Positions 9,397 through 19,172 of a DNA stretch of 64,000 nucleotides are shown here, piece by piece. The stretch is from Acinetobacter sp. TR3. Lineage in GTDB: Bacteria > Pseudomonadota > Gammaproteobacteria > Pseudomonadales > Moraxellaceae. The position numbers and the translations under genes are program-made. Position 1 is the first letter of the stretch, and the number at the start of each line of letters is the position of its first letter. The notes below the pieces were generated by a model that was not told where the DNA came from, searched no databases, and saw nothing but the letters and a program-made list of their open reading frames with translations. Location: assembly GCF_027105055.1 (NCBI RefSeq), contig NZ_CP114264.1:1674001-1738000 (forward strand). Reading direction: 5' to 3'.

Positions 9397-11910
9397 TTAG
9401 AAAGTACGACCAATTTCGAATTGAATAGATTTGGTATTATCACCACTCTTATCATTAAGCGGATAAGCATAACTTAATGATAATGGACCAATCATCGTAA
9501 TCCACGTAAAACCAGCGCCAACGCTATAACGCATATTGCCAAAATCGAACTTGTAGTTATCATTACAATATTGTTTGATATCAACAGTACTAGCACCTAC
9601 TAATATATTACCCTTTGGTACATTACATTGCGTATCAAATACCTGAGCACCCTCGGCAAAAAGTACAGGTCGAACTTGACGTGTCCAATCTCCTTTGAAT
9701 GGTAAAGGTAATGCTAACTCTGTTCCAAATTGAACCAAGGCATTCCCACCAACTTCTTCTGGGCTCGGGTCATTTTTACCAGTTGCTTGGAAGATAACAC
9801 TTGGGTATTTAGGTCCCAGTGAGCTATTGTCATAACCACGAACAGATCCATAACCACCCGCATAGAAGTTTTTATAGAATGGTAGGTCATTACCATAACC
9901 TAACTTACCATAGCCTCTAAGTACAAATCCCATCGGCAATGATTTGAATGCCTGAGCATCATAAGTCATTTTTTGGTAGTCAACGTCACTACCTGGAAGC
10001 CCTACCTCTAGACCCACACGATGAGACATACCTGAAGTTGGGAAAAGTGGTCTGTTCAAGGTGTTATAAGACCAACCTAAATTCAAAGTATAAGTTAGGA
10101 AACTACCTTCGAAAGCACTATTATAAGTAATCTCGCCACCCGGTTTACATTTACCTGTATAGTTACCATCTAAATCTTTATCTAATTGGTCTTCAGGACA
10201 ATAAGTGTTCTGTGCTGTTGCTTTACCACCATTTGCCAATAAATAATCACGAATATAAGTAGAAACACTTGGACCAGTTCTTACTTTAGTTTGATCAATA
10301 CCTAAAGATGCACTCACACTTTGGTTTTCATCAATCGGATAGCCGAAACTTAAACTACCACCAACGCTATCAGTAACATAGTTATTAACGTTATAGTTCT
10401 CACTTAACTTCGTTTTTCGATAATAAACGTTGTAACCACGACTAACACCATCAATAGTAAAATATGGGTCCGTCACACTTAAGTTATAATAGTCTTGTGT
10501 TTCGGAACGGGATAAATCAATCGCAACACGGTTCCCAGTACCCATAAAGTTGGTTTGACTTAAACCTGCTTGGAAAGTAATACCACCATTCTGAGAATAA
10601 CCTACTGCTAATGTCGTTGTGCCAGAATGTTGCTCTTCAACATCTACATTTAAATCAACTTGGTCTGGAGAATTAGGTACGCGAACAGGTTTTACATCAA
10701 CAGTTTTAAAGAAACCTGTGCGTTCTAAACGTACTTTCGACAAATCAATTTTTTCATTACTTGCTAAAGCACCTTCCATTTGGCGCATTTCACGACGTAA
10801 TACCTCATCCGCTGTTTTACTATTTCCAGTAAAGTTAATACGACGAACAGTGACTTGCTGACCAGGATTAATATAATAATTTAGATTTACAATGCCTGTT
10901 TGATTATTAATTTCAGGTACAACATTCACTTCTGCATAGTAATAACCTGCATTACCATATTTGCGAAGTAGCAACTGCTTAACAGCATTTACTTTTTCTT
11001 GTGAATAAGTTTCACCATCTTTATATAGTTTGAGTGCTTTTAATTCTTCAGGTTTATAGAGTGCATCGCCTAAGAATTTGGTTTCACCAAACTTAAACTG
11101 ACCGCCTTCATCAACTGAGACCTCAATGAAAATGTGTTTTTTATCTTCACTGATGTTGAGTTGTGAATTGATAATATTAAAGTTGATATAACCTTTATTC
11201 AGATATAAAGCACGTAATGCTTCTAAGCTTGCTGCCATTTTTTCACGTGCATAGCGATCATTACGTGTAACAATCGAAGCCCAACCGCTTTCTTTAACTG
11301 CAAAAGCCTGCTTAATGTCACTATCACTAAATACAGTATTACCAATGATATTAATATCAAAAACTTTTGCAGCCGTACCTTCATTAAAATTAAGCTTGAG
11401 CTCAACACGGTTATTTGGACGAGCAATGGTATCAACCGTTACATCAGCATCATAACGACCTTGTTGAGTATATTGCTGCTCAAGTTCAGTCTCAATGATC
11501 TGCAATGCCGACTTCTTAAAGACTTCGCCCTCTGAAATCCCCATTTTCTTTAAGCCTTGCTCTAAGGCTTCTTTAGGAATCAGCTTATTACCTTTAAACT
11601 CCAATTTAGAAATAATTGGACGCTCAACAACTTTAAAAACCAATACGTTTTTTTCTTTATAGGCTTTAATGTCATCAAATAGACCTGAAGCATATAAAGT
11701 ACGGATCGCCTCAGCAATCACAGGATCACTTACTCTATCGCCACTATTTATTGGTAACATAGAATAGATACTTGCAGGTGTTAAACGCACGAGGCCATCA
11801 ATTCGTATATCTTGTGCAAGAAACTCATCTGCTGCGTATGCTTGTTGTACCACTGCCATCGCACTAACCAGTGCCAAAGGCATTAATAAATGTGTGTGAC
11901 GCATGCCCAT
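9397..11910 (-). CDS. bamA: Outer membrane protein assembly factor BamA
   Basis: An 837-residue Omp85 protein, the central insertase for outer-membrane beta barrels. A signal peptide ends near QQAYA (about residue 26). Five POTRA domains span roughly 30-430. The C-terminal barrel carries the conserved VRGYDNSSLGP segment and ends with phenylalanine (FEIGRTF), the expected outer-membrane C-terminal signature. An alternative in-frame ATG lies two codons downstream. The skp gene follows after 40 bases, and rseP lies 36 bases upstream. Confidence 0.96.
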   Translation of the reverse strand: MGMRHTHLLMPLALVSAMAVVQQAYAADEFLAQDIRIDGLVRLTPASIYSMLPINSGDRVSDPVIAEAIRTLYASGLFDDIKAYKEKNVLVFKVVERPIISKLEFKGNKLIPKEALEQGLKKMGISEGEVFKKSALQIIETELEQQYTQQGRYDADVTVDTIARPNNRVELKLNFNEGTAAKVFDINIIGNTVFSDSDIKQAFAVKESGWASIVTRNDRYAREKMAASLEALRALYLNKGYINFNIINSQLNISEDKKHIFIEVSVDEGGQFKFGETKFLGDALYKPEELKALKLYKDGETYSQEKVNAVKQLLLRKYGNAGYYYAEVNVVPEINNQTGIVNLNYYINPGQQVTVRRINFTGNSKTADEVLRREMRQMEGALASNEKIDLSKVRLERTGFFKTVDVKPVRVPNSPDQVDLNVDVEEQHSGTTTLAVGYSQNGGITFQAGLSQTNFMGTGNRVAIDLSRSETQDYYNLSVTDPYFTIDGVSRGYNVYYRKTKLSENYNVNNYVTDSVGGSLSFGYPIDENQSVSASLGIDQTKVRTGPSVSTYIRDYLLANGGKATAQNTYCPEDQLDKDLDGNYTGKCKPGGEITYNSAFEGSFLTYTLNLGWSYNTLNRPLFPTSGMSHRVGLEVGLPGSDVDYQKMTYDAQAFKSLPMGFVLRGYGKLGYGNDLPFYKNFYAGGYGSVRGYDNSSLGPKYPSVIFQATGKNDPSPEEVGGNALVQFGTELALPLPFKGDWTRQVRPVLFAEGAQVFDTQCNVPKGNILVGASTVDIKQYCNDNYKFDFGNMRYSVGAGFTWITMIGPLSLSYAYPLNDKSGDNTKSIQFEIGRTF

Positions 11911-11946
11911 ATATTTTCCAGTAAGTTAAATTCCGTTTGCGTTTTT

Positions 11947-13302
11947 TTATAAACGCATGAAGTCGTTAAATAAAGCCAAAAGCATCATGCTACCGAGCAG
12001 TACCATACCAACTTTTAGACCAAACATTTGTATTTGTTCGGAAACAGGTTTACCACGAATTGCTTCGATAAAGTAATAAACTAAGTGACCACCATCAAGC
12101 ATTGGAATTGGTAATAAATTTAGGATACCCAGACTTACACTCATCAACGCCATAAAAGAAATAAAGGTTTGCCACCCCATTTCAGCACTCTGTCCTGCAA
12201 CTTTTGCAATCGTAATAGGACCTGATAAGTTATCCAATCCAATTAGTCCACGTACCATTTTAGTAATCGAACTAAAAATCATACCTGACAATTGTGTTGT
12301 TTTTTCAACAGCGACACCTAATGCTTCAACAGGTGAATACTGAATGGTTTGTTTGTATTCATTGGGAATCGTGATTTTACCCGCATCACTTTTCACTCCA
12401 AGAACACCACTCATATTACCCATATTGTCACGTTGACCTTGCGGCATCACCTGTAAATGTACAAGTTGACCTTGACGTATTACATCAATATTCAAAAGTT
12501 TTTCAGGTGAATTTTGCACAACATTCACAACATCAAACCAATCTTTCATTGCAACACTATCAATTGCGACGATGCGATCACCCACTTTCATACCTTGGCG
12601 TATTGCAGCACCATCTGGGCTCAATTCCTTTACAGTCGCTGATATAAATGGACGATAAGGTAAGAAACCTAATACATCTAATGGAGATTGGCTTTGATCT
12701 TTTAAAAAGTCTTTAATTGGCAAATTGTATTGTTTTTCAGTTCCCGCACGATCAACAACAATCGAAACTTGACCAGTCTCTCCAACGCGATTAACCAAAG
12801 CGTAATTCAGTTTTTCCCATGTTGCAGTTGTTTGACCATCCACCATCACCACTTTATCGCCAACATGTAAATCGACTTGGGCAGCAGGTGTATTTGGCAT
12901 GATTTTGCCAATACGGGTATTGAGCTGTTCTTGGGCTGGTAAAAACAAAATCCAAAACAATAAAACTGCAAAAATAAGATTAATCAACGGTCCAGCAGCA
13001 ACAATTGCGATACGCTTCCAAGGAGATTGTCGGTTGAATGCATAAGGTAAATCTTGCTCAGCAACATTACCTTCACGTTCATCCAGCATTTTAACGTAAC
13101 CACCAAGCGGCAATGCTGAAAGCTGGTATTGTATACCTGATTTTTTCGATTGCCATTTAAGCAAAGTCGGTCCAAAGCCAATAGAATAAACTAAAACCTT
13201 AACGCCTAATTTACGCGCGACCCAATAATGGCCAAACTCATGAATCGCAATCAGAGGGCCTAATAATAAAATCGCTGCAACAATCATAAATAGTGCGCTC
13301 AT
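11947..13302 (-). CDS. rseP: Site-2 intramembrane metalloprotease RseP
   Basis: A 451-residue inner-membrane zinc protease that cuts anti-sigma factors and remnant signal peptides. The first transmembrane segment contains the zinc motif HEFGH (21-25). Two PDZ domains occupy roughly 115-300. The third zinc ligand lies in NLLPIPMLDGGHL near residue 400, within C-terminal membrane helices. It is placed between dxr and bamA as in many gammaproteobacteria. Confidence 0.95.
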   Translation of the reverse strand: MSALFMIVAAILLLGPLIAIHEFGHYWVARKLGVKVLVYSIGFGPTLLKWQSKKSGIQYQLSALPLGGYVKMLDEREGNVAEQDLPYAFNRQSPWKRIAIVAAGPLINLIFAVLLFWILFLPAQEQLNTRIGKIMPNTPAAQVDLHVGDKVVMVDGQTTATWEKLNYALVNRVGETGQVSIVVDRAGTEKQYNLPIKDFLKDQSQSPLDVLGFLPYRPFISATVKELSPDGAAIRQGMKVGDRIVAIDSVAMKDWFDVVNVVQNSPEKLLNIDVIRQGQLVHLQVMPQGQRDNMGNMSGVLGVKSDAGKITIPNEYKQTIQYSPVEALGVAVEKTTQLSGMIFSSITKMVRGLIGLDNLSGPITIAKVAGQSAEMGWQTFISFMALMSVSLGILNLLPIPMLDGGHLVYYFIEAIRGKPVSEQIQMFGLKVGMVLLGSMMLLALFNDFMRL

Positions 13303-13307
13303 ACGAT

Positions 13308-14504
13308 TTAACCCCCTATACCTACGATGTACTTCTCTGCGATACCTCTTGCGATCATATCAGTCTGCAAGATGATGTCTATGCTTTCTGCTTTAGCATT
13401 TTGTACAACTTGTAAAGTATGCTCGACCACTTGCGTAATGTCAGTAAATCGAATTTGCTCTTTTAAAAATCCAGCAACCGCAATTTCATTGGCAGCATTC
13501 AAAATTGTAGGTGCTAATCCACCCGCACGCATGGCTTGACGAGCTAAATTTAAAGCTGGGAATTTAATATTATCAGGTGCCTGAAAATTTAATTGAGCTG
13601 TTTCGAACAGATTTAAAGCAGGAACATCCGTCATTAAACGTTGCGGCCATGCTAATGCGTGCGCAATTGGCGTACACATGTCTGGGTTACCCATTTGTGC
13701 CAAAGTTGATCCATCCACATATTGCACCATGGAATGAATAATACTTTGTGGATGAACAACAACTGTAACAAAATGTTCTGATATTGAAAACAAATGACAC
13801 GCTTCGATCAATTCCAAACCTTTATTCATCAAAGTCGCTGAATCTACCGAAATTTTTTGCCCCATAGACCAATTTGGATGCTTACAAGCCTGTTGAGGCG
13901 TTACATCATGTAATTGTTCTAAAGAATGATTAAGAAATGGACCACCAGAAGCTGTCAATAAAACCTGAGACACGCCAAGTTGTGGCTCACCTGTTCTCTC
14001 AATCTGTAAATAATTGTGTGGTAATGACTGAAAGATCGCATTATGCTCTGAATCGACAGGAAGCAATAAAGCATTATGATCACGTGCTGCCTGCATCATG
14101 ATGTCACCTGACATCACCAAGGCTTCCTTGTTTGCAAGTAACACACGTTTGCCTGCTTTGACTGCGGCAAGTGTTGGTAATAAGCCAGCAGCACCGACGA
14201 TTGCAGCCATAACAATATCAACTGCATCATGTTCAGCAATGGCTATCAAACCCGCTTCATCTGTTAAAATTTCAATATTTTTTAGATTTTCTTGATTTAA
14301 ACGTTGTTCTAGTTCTAATGCTTTTATTTTCGGAACAACCACTATTTTAGGGCTGTATTTTTTACATATTTCTACCAGTTCATCTAAACGACTATATGCA
14401 GAAACCGCATAAACAGAGTATTGGTCTGGGTGTCGTGCCAATACTTTTAAGGTACTTTGCCCAATTGAACCCGTAACACCCAATATACAAACAGCTTGTG
14501 TCAT
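13308..14504 (-). CDS. dxr: 1-deoxy-D-xylulose 5-phosphate reductoisomerase
   Basis: A 398-residue NADPH-dependent enzyme making 2-C-methyl-D-erythritol 4-phosphate, the committed step of the MEP isoprenoid pathway. Visible motifs: N-terminal GVTGSIGQSTLKV (NADPH), LLANKEALVMSG, LLPVDSEHNAIFQ (metal ligands Asp and Glu), and ASGGPF with NWSMGQKISVDSATLMNKGLE. It abuts cdsA with no gap. With ispF at 24.2 kb and uppS in the same operon it feeds undecaprenyl carrier synthesis. Confidence 0.96.
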   Translation of the reverse strand: MTQAVCILGVTGSIGQSTLKVLARHPDQYSVYAVSAYSRLDELVEICKKYSPKIVVVPKIKALELEQRLNQENLKNIEILTDEAGLIAIAEHDAVDIVMAAIVGAAGLLPTLAAVKAGKRVLLANKEALVMSGDIMMQAARDHNALLLPVDSEHNAIFQSLPHNYLQIERTGEPQLGVSQVLLTASGGPFLNHSLEQLHDVTPQQACKHPNWSMGQKISVDSATLMNKGLELIEACHLFSISEHFVTVVVHPQSIIHSMVQYVDGSTLAQMGNPDMCTPIAHALAWPQRLMTDVPALNLFETAQLNFQAPDNIKFPALNLARQAMRAGGLAPTILNAANEIAVAGFLKEQIRFTDITQVVEHTLQVVQNAKAESIDIILQTDMIARGIAEKYIVGIGG

Positions 14505-15332
14505 TTATAGATCTACACCAATAAGTTTTACTAATACATACATACCAGTTGCAAAAATAGGCGCGGCAGCAAGAAGTGAATCAATTCGATCTAGTACTCC
14601 ACCATGCCCTGGAAGTACACGCCCTGAGTCTTTAATGCCTGCACGACGTTTGATCATCGACTCAAATAAGTCACCTAATACAGATGCAAAAACAGTAATA
14701 ATGGAAAGAATTAAGAACAAAATAAGCTGGATTGTCGTTAAATTTAAATAGAAGTATTGTATAACCAACATAATCACAACTGTTGTTGCAATACCACCAT
14801 ACAATCCTTCAACTGATTTATTCGGGCTTACTGTAGGAGCAAGTTTTCTTTTACCAAATTTACGACCAACAAAATATGCGCCACTATCTGCCCCCCAAAC
14901 TAACAAGAACAAATACATCAGCCACCAAGGTGAGCTATGCCAAACCGCATAAAGCGCAGTCACTGCTGCAGAAATTAGAATAAAACCAATAACATACAAT
15001 GATACATTGTACCAACTATCTGATTCTGGAAAGCTTTTAACCCAGTAAATACTCCCTAGCCACGTAAGAATAGATGCTGCCCATAACAACAATGCAACAT
15101 CATTAAAAAATAAAGCGAGTATTGAAACCGATGCTACACATATACCATATATCCAAGCCTTAGGTTTTGAAACAATAGCTTCTTTATGAGGCATAAGCTT
15201 AAACCACTCATAGCCTGCAACCCCAGCTGCTAAAATCATAAGCACAAACATTGGATAATGTGATTGCGTCGCAAACATGCAACTTAAAACAACAGCAACT
15301 AACACCAATGCGGTAATAATCCGCTCTAACAT
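14505..15332 (-). CDS. cdsA: Phosphatidate cytidylyltransferase
   Basis: A 275-residue multi-pass membrane enzyme forming CDP-diacylglycerol from phosphatidate and CTP. About eight hydrophobic helices are visible. The CTP_transf_1 signature appears near the C-terminus: SVLGDLFESMIKRRAGIKDSG...PGHGGVLDRIDSL, with conserved Asp residues. It is two bases downstream of uppS. Confidence 0.95.
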   Translation of the reverse strand: MLERIITALVLVAVVLSCMFATQSHYPMFVLMILAAGVAGYEWFKLMPHKEAIVSKPKAWIYGICVASVSILALFFNDVALLLWAASILTWLGSIYWVKSFPESDSWYNVSLYVIGFILISAAVTALYAVWHSSPWWLMYLFLLVWGADSGAYFVGRKFGKRKLAPTVSPNKSVEGLYGGIATTVVIMLVIQYFYLNLTTIQLILFLILSIITVFASVLGDLFESMIKRRAGIKDSGRVLPGHGGVLDRIDSLLAAAPIFATGMYVLVKLIGVDL

Positions 15333-15334
15333 TA

Positions 15335-16084
15335 TTAATTCTCTATTTTCGCTTGTTGAATCTGTTCTGTCGTCTTACCGAAACGTCGTTCACGTCCTGA
15401 AAAAACACGAAATGCGTAATCCAATTCTTCGACCTTAAACTCTGGCCATAAAGTTTCTGTAAAGTACAATTCTGCATACGCAGCTTGCCACAATAAGAAA
15501 TTTGAAAGGCGATAATCCCCCCCTGTACGAATTAATAAATCCACAGCAGGTAGATCATTTAGACTGACATATTTATCAAATAAATCAACATTTATATGAT
15601 TTGTTTGAACTTTTCCAGCAAGAACATCTTGAGCAATACATTTTGCAGCATTCGCCATGTCCCACATACCACCATAGCTAATCGCAATACTTAAGGTCAT
15701 GGAATCAAAGGCGGCTGTTTTTTGTTCTGCATATCGCATTAAATCACTTAAATGATCTGAGAGGCGCGATCGGTCACCAATAAAACGTAGAGCAATATTA
15801 AACTTTTCCATACGAGGAAGCTGCTCATGAATCGTATCTTCTAACAACTTCATGAGTAAATCGACTTCATATTGTGGTCGATTCCAGTTTTCACTTGAAA
15901 ATGCAAAAACCGTTAATGCTTTTACGCCGACACTTTTACAATGCTCGACAATCGGATCCAAGACATTTTTGCCTTCACGATGCCCATCACCTTTTTGCAT
16001 TTGCATCTTTTTGGCAAAGCGATTGTTGCCATCCATAATGATGGCAACATGCTGAGGAAGAAGTTGATCTTCTTGCAAGGTCAT
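15335..16084 (-). CDS. uppS: Undecaprenyl diphosphate synthase
   Basis: A 249-residue cis-prenyltransferase extending farnesyl-PP to undecaprenyl-PP, the cell-wall and O-antigen carrier. Motifs: VAIIMDGNNRFAKK (catalytic Asp), GHREG, TVFAFSSENWNRP, and C-terminal LLIRTGGDYRLSNFLLWQAAYAEL with LWPEF. Note MDGNNRFA and GGDYRLSNF where many homologues have MDGNGRWA and GGExRLSNF; both are conservative variants. Gaps to its neighbours are only 2 and 4 bases. Confidence 0.95.
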   Translation of the reverse strand: MTLQEDQLLPQHVAIIMDGNNRFAKKMQMQKGDGHREGKNVLDPIVEHCKSVGVKALTVFAFSSENWNRPQYEVDLLMKLLEDTIHEQLPRMEKFNIALRFIGDRSRLSDHLSDLMRYAEQKTAAFDSMTLSIAISYGGMWDMANAAKCIAQDVLAGKVQTNHINVDLFDKYVSLNDLPAVDLLIRTGGDYRLSNFLLWQAAYAELYFTETLWPEFKVEELDYAFRVFSGRERRFGKTTEQIQQAKIEN

Positions 16085-16088
16085 AAAG

Positions 16089-16643
16089 TTAGACCTTCAT
16101 TAATTCAGCTTCTTTCGCAGCCAAGCGCTTTTCTACTTCAGCAACGAATTTATCCGTAATTTTCTGAATATCCTCTGATGCACGGCGATCATCATCTTCA
16201 GAAATTTCTTTTTCTTTCAACAATGCTTTGATATCACCTAATACATCACGACGAATGTTTCGAATTGCAACTTTTGCATTCTCAGCTTCAGTACGTGCAA
16301 CTTTTTGCATATCGCGACGCGTTTCTTCAGTCAATGCAGCCATCGGTACACGAATTGCGTCTGCTGTAATAGGGTTCAATCCTAAACCAGCTTCACGAAT
16401 TGCTTTATCAATTGCTGAAACCATTGAACGCTCAAATGGTTGTACTAAGAGTGTACGTGAGTCTTCAAGTCCTACGTTTGCAACTTGGTTTAATGGAACA
16501 TCAGAACCATAGTAAGGAACCATCACACCATTTAAAATAGATGGATGCGCACGTCCAGTACGAACTTTTGCAAAACCTTGCTCCAAAGAGTCAAGTGTTT
16601 TATTCATACGCAATTCGCTATCTTTTTTGAGATCGTTAATCAT
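16089..16643 (-). CDS. frr: Ribosome recycling factor
   Basis: A 184-residue two-domain protein that splits post-termination ribosomes together with EF-G. The N-terminal helix ([20 protein letters not shown]), the GRAHPSIL segment and [22 protein letters not shown] in domain II are all characteristic. The long helix [19 protein letters not shown] completes domain I. It follows pyrH by 77 bases, the usual order. Confidence 0.97.
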   Translation of the reverse strand: MINDLKKDSELRMNKTLDSLEQGFAKVRTGRAHPSILNGVMVPYYGSDVPLNQVANVGLEDSRTLLVQPFERSMVSAIDKAIREAGLGLNPITADAIRVPMAALTEETRRDMQKVARTEAENAKVAIRNIRRDVLGDIKALLKEKEISEDDDRRASEDIQKITDKFVAEVEKRLAAKEAELMKV

Positions 16644-16720
16644 ATGATCTTCCTTACTTATTCATTAGGTATTACAAAATATTTAGACATTAGTATAAAG
16701 CGCTTTATGGCTCACGTACA

Positions 16721-17449
16721 TTAATTCGTAACGTGAGTACCCTCTTTTTCACCCATTACAACAGAAAGTAAAGCACCCGATTTATTCATATCGAATACTT
16801 GTAATGGAACATTATGATCACGGCATAAGCAAATTGCTGTAAGATCCATTACACCCAACTTTTCATCAAGTACTTGATCGAAAGTTAAATTATCATACTT
16901 AACTGCATCATCATATTTACTTGGATCTTTATTATAAACACCATCAACTTTAGTTGCTTTTAAGATGAGGTTTGCTTCAATTTCAATACCACGTAAGCAA
17001 GCAGCTGTATCTGTGGTAAAGAATGGATTACCTGTACCCGCAACAAATACACAAACTTCACCTTGGCTTAGGTGGCGAATTGCATCACGACTTGAGTAAG
17101 ATTCAACAACCGTGCCAATTGGAAGTGCAGACATTAAACGTGTTTTGATATTACGGCGCACTAATGCATCACGCATTGCCAAACCATTCATTACAGTTGC
17201 CAACATCCCCATTTGGTCACCTGTTACGCGACCTACAAGACCATCTTTTTGTAACTGACTACCACGATATAAGTTACCGCCACCAACAACGATACCAACC
17301 TGCACACCTAAACCAACCAAGTGCGCAATTGAAAGTGACATCTGATCTAATACTTGGGCATCGATACCCATATCTTTATTGCCTGCTAAAGCTTCACCAG
17401 AAAGCTTTAGCAAGATTCGTGCATAACGTGGATTTTTAGAAGCTGACAT
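16721..17449 (-). CDS. pyrH: UMP kinase
   Basis: A 242-residue amino-acid-kinase-fold enzyme phosphorylating UMP to UDP, usually hexameric and GTP-activated. Motifs: [13 protein letters not shown] at the N-terminus, [29 protein letters not shown], and [21 protein letters not shown]. It is the first gene of the block running through frr to lpxA on the minus strand. Confidence 0.97.
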   Translation of the reverse strand: MSASKNPRYARILLKLSGEALAGNKDMGIDAQVLDQMSLSIAHLVGLGVQVGIVVGGGNLYRGSQLQKDGLVGRVTGDQMGMLATVMNGLAMRDALVRRNIKTRLMSALPIGTVVESYSSRDAIRHLSQGEVCVFVAGTGNPFFTTDTAACLRGIEIEANLILKATKVDGVYNKDPSKYDDAVKYDNLTFDQVLDEKLGVMDLTAICLCRDHNVPLQVFDMNKSGALLSVVMGEKEGTHVTN

Positions 17450-17500
17450 ACCTTTACTCCAAACCGACTAATCTCAAAATTTCTTCAATTTAATTCAATA

Positions 17501-18844
17501 TCAAGCTGATTTAATCTGAATCAACTTAGCAAATAAATCATATTCATCTGCATCCGTGATTTCGACTTCGAGTAAATCACCCGCTTTAATCACACTCTTA
17601 TCAATATCTTCAACAAATACGTTGCCATCGATTTCTGGTGCATCTGCATATGAACGCGCAACAGCAACTGGAAATTCTTCTTCCAAGCTATCAACCAATA
17701 CTGTCATCGTCTGACCAATACGCTTTTGTAGTTTTGCAGCAGAAATCGCTTGCTGAACTTCCATGAAACGCTCATAACGATCTTGCTTGATCTCCTCTGG
17801 CACATGGTCAGGAAGATCATTCGCTGTCGCACCCTCTACTGGTGAATAAGTAAAACAGCCCACGCGATCTAATTGGGCTTCTTTTAACCATTCCAATAGA
17901 GTTTGGAAATCTTCTTCAGTTTCACCAGGGAAACCCACAACAAAAGTTGAGCGAATCACCAATTCAGGGCATTTTTCACGCCACAATTTCAGACGCTCTA
18001 ATGTATTTTCACTATGAGCTGGTCGCTTCATCAATTTTAAGATGCGCGGACTGGCATGCTGAAAAGGAATATCTAAATATGGCAGGATTTTTCCTTGTGC
18101 CATTAGGTCAATGACTGCATCGACATGTGGGTAAGGATAGACATAATGTAAACGCACCCAAATACCAAGCTGACCAAGTGCTTCACACATATCATAGAAC
18201 TTAGTTTTTACAGGTTGACCATTCCAAAAGTCCAACTTGTATTTGGTATCGACACCATAAGCAGAAGTATCTTGAGAAATAACCAATACTTCTTTTACAC
18301 CAGCGCGTTTTAATGCTGCTGCTTCATCTAACACACTACCTACAGGACGAGAAACTAAATCACCACGCATACTTGGAATAATGCAGAAAGTACAACGATG
18401 GTTACAGCCTTCTGATATTTTTAAATAAGCATAATGTTTTGGTGTTAAACGCACACCTTGTTCTGGGACTAGATCAATAAATGGGTTATGTTTTGGAGGA
18501 GCTGGTACATATTCATGTACAGCTTCCATTACATCTTGATAAGCTGCCGCCCCTGTAACTTTAAGCACATTTGGGTGCATTTGACGAATTTTATCTTCAT
18601 CTTTACCTAAGCAACCTGTAACGATCACACGACCGTTCTCGCTCATGGCTTCGCCAATGGCATCTAAAGACTCTTGCACTGCAGATTCAATAAAACCACA
18701 AGTATTAACAACAACCAAATCTGCACCGTCATAATCTGATGCAACTTGATAACCTTCAGTCTTTAACTGAGTTAAAATTCGTTCAGAATCTACCAATGCC
18801 TTAGGACAACCTAAAGATACAAAACCGACTTTGGGGGTCTTCAT
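17501..18844 (-). CDS. rimO: Ribosomal protein S12 methylthiotransferase
   Basis: A 447-residue radical-SAM enzyme that adds a methylthio group to an aspartate of ribosomal protein S12. The N-terminal UPF0004 domain has three cysteines binding one Fe-S cluster ([23 protein letters not shown]). The radical-SAM triad is CNHRCTFC, and a C-terminal TRAM domain covers about 375-447. I start at [10 protein letters not shown], which fits the family; an alternative start lies five codons upstream. The [18 protein letters not shown] context favours RimO over MiaB. Confidence 0.94.
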   Translation of the reverse strand: MKTPKVGFVSLGCPKALVDSERILTQLKTEGYQVASDYDGADLVVVNTCGFIESAVQESLDAIGEAMSENGRVIVTGCLGKDEDKIRQMHPNVLKVTGAAAYQDVMEAVHEYVPAPPKHNPFIDLVPEQGVRLTPKHYAYLKISEGCNHRCTFCIIPSMRGDLVSRPVGSVLDEAAALKRAGVKEVLVISQDTSAYGVDTKYKLDFWNGQPVKTKFYDMCEALGQLGIWVRLHYVYPYPHVDAVIDLMAQGKILPYLDIPFQHASPRILKLMKRPAHSENTLERLKLWREKCPELVIRSTFVVGFPGETEEDFQTLLEWLKEAQLDRVGCFTYSPVEGATANDLPDHVPEEIKQDRYERFMEVQQAISAAKLQKRIGQTMTVLVDSLEEEFPVAVARSYADAPEIDGNVFVEDIDKSVIKAGDLLEVEITDADEYDLFAKLIQIKSA

Positions 18845-18925
18845 GAATCTGCGCTCCACTTGAATCGGCGTATTGTATGACTTTTCTTTGCTGCCGCATA
18901 GCTACAAAGCCATCTCTTTGTGTAA

Positions 18926-18983
18926 TGCACCAAAATACAACCAAAATTTTAAACAAACCCTAACAACGCACCATTTTAAAGCA
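18926..18983 (+). promoter_or_regulatory. Two candidate NtrC-binding boxes upstream of ntrBC
   Basis: TGCACCA at 18926 and CGCACCATTTTAAAGCA at 18967-18983 resemble the NtrC dyad TGCACCA-N3-TGGTGCA. The second box keeps GCACCA on the left, T at position 11 and GCA on the right. They lie about 110-150 bases upstream of the sigma-54 element, the usual enhancer distance. Motif reading only. Confidence 0.5.
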
Positions 18984-19076
18984 TGATAAAATATTGAAAT
19001 AACTCAATCTATGTGAAAAATACAGCATAAATTCATTATTTATGAATTAAGTTATTGAATATTAGCCAATACAAAG

Positions 19077-19093
19077 TTGGCTTGCATTTTGCA
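19077..19093 (+). promoter_or_regulatory. Sigma-54 promoter of ntrBC
   Basis: TTGGCTTGCATTTTGCA matches the -24/-12 consensus: TTGGC and TTGCA with exactly ten bases between GG and GC. It is about 80 bases upstream of the ntrB ATG. It implies that ntrBC transcription needs RpoN and an activator such as NtrC itself. Confidence 0.75.
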
Positions 19094-19172
19094 TTAAATA
19101 CATTTCAGAAGTTAATGGCTATTCATCTACATTGATATTTATTGCGCCATTTTAAAACAGGACGATTCACAA

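Larger units (their letters stand above)
18845..19172 (+). promoter_or_regulatory. Intergenic control region between rimO and ntrB
   Basis: A 328-base non-coding stretch between divergent genes. It holds the sigma-54 promoter and two NtrC-like boxes listed separately. The rimO side shows AT-rich sequence, but I could not fix a convincing -35/-10 pair. Confidence 0.6.
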
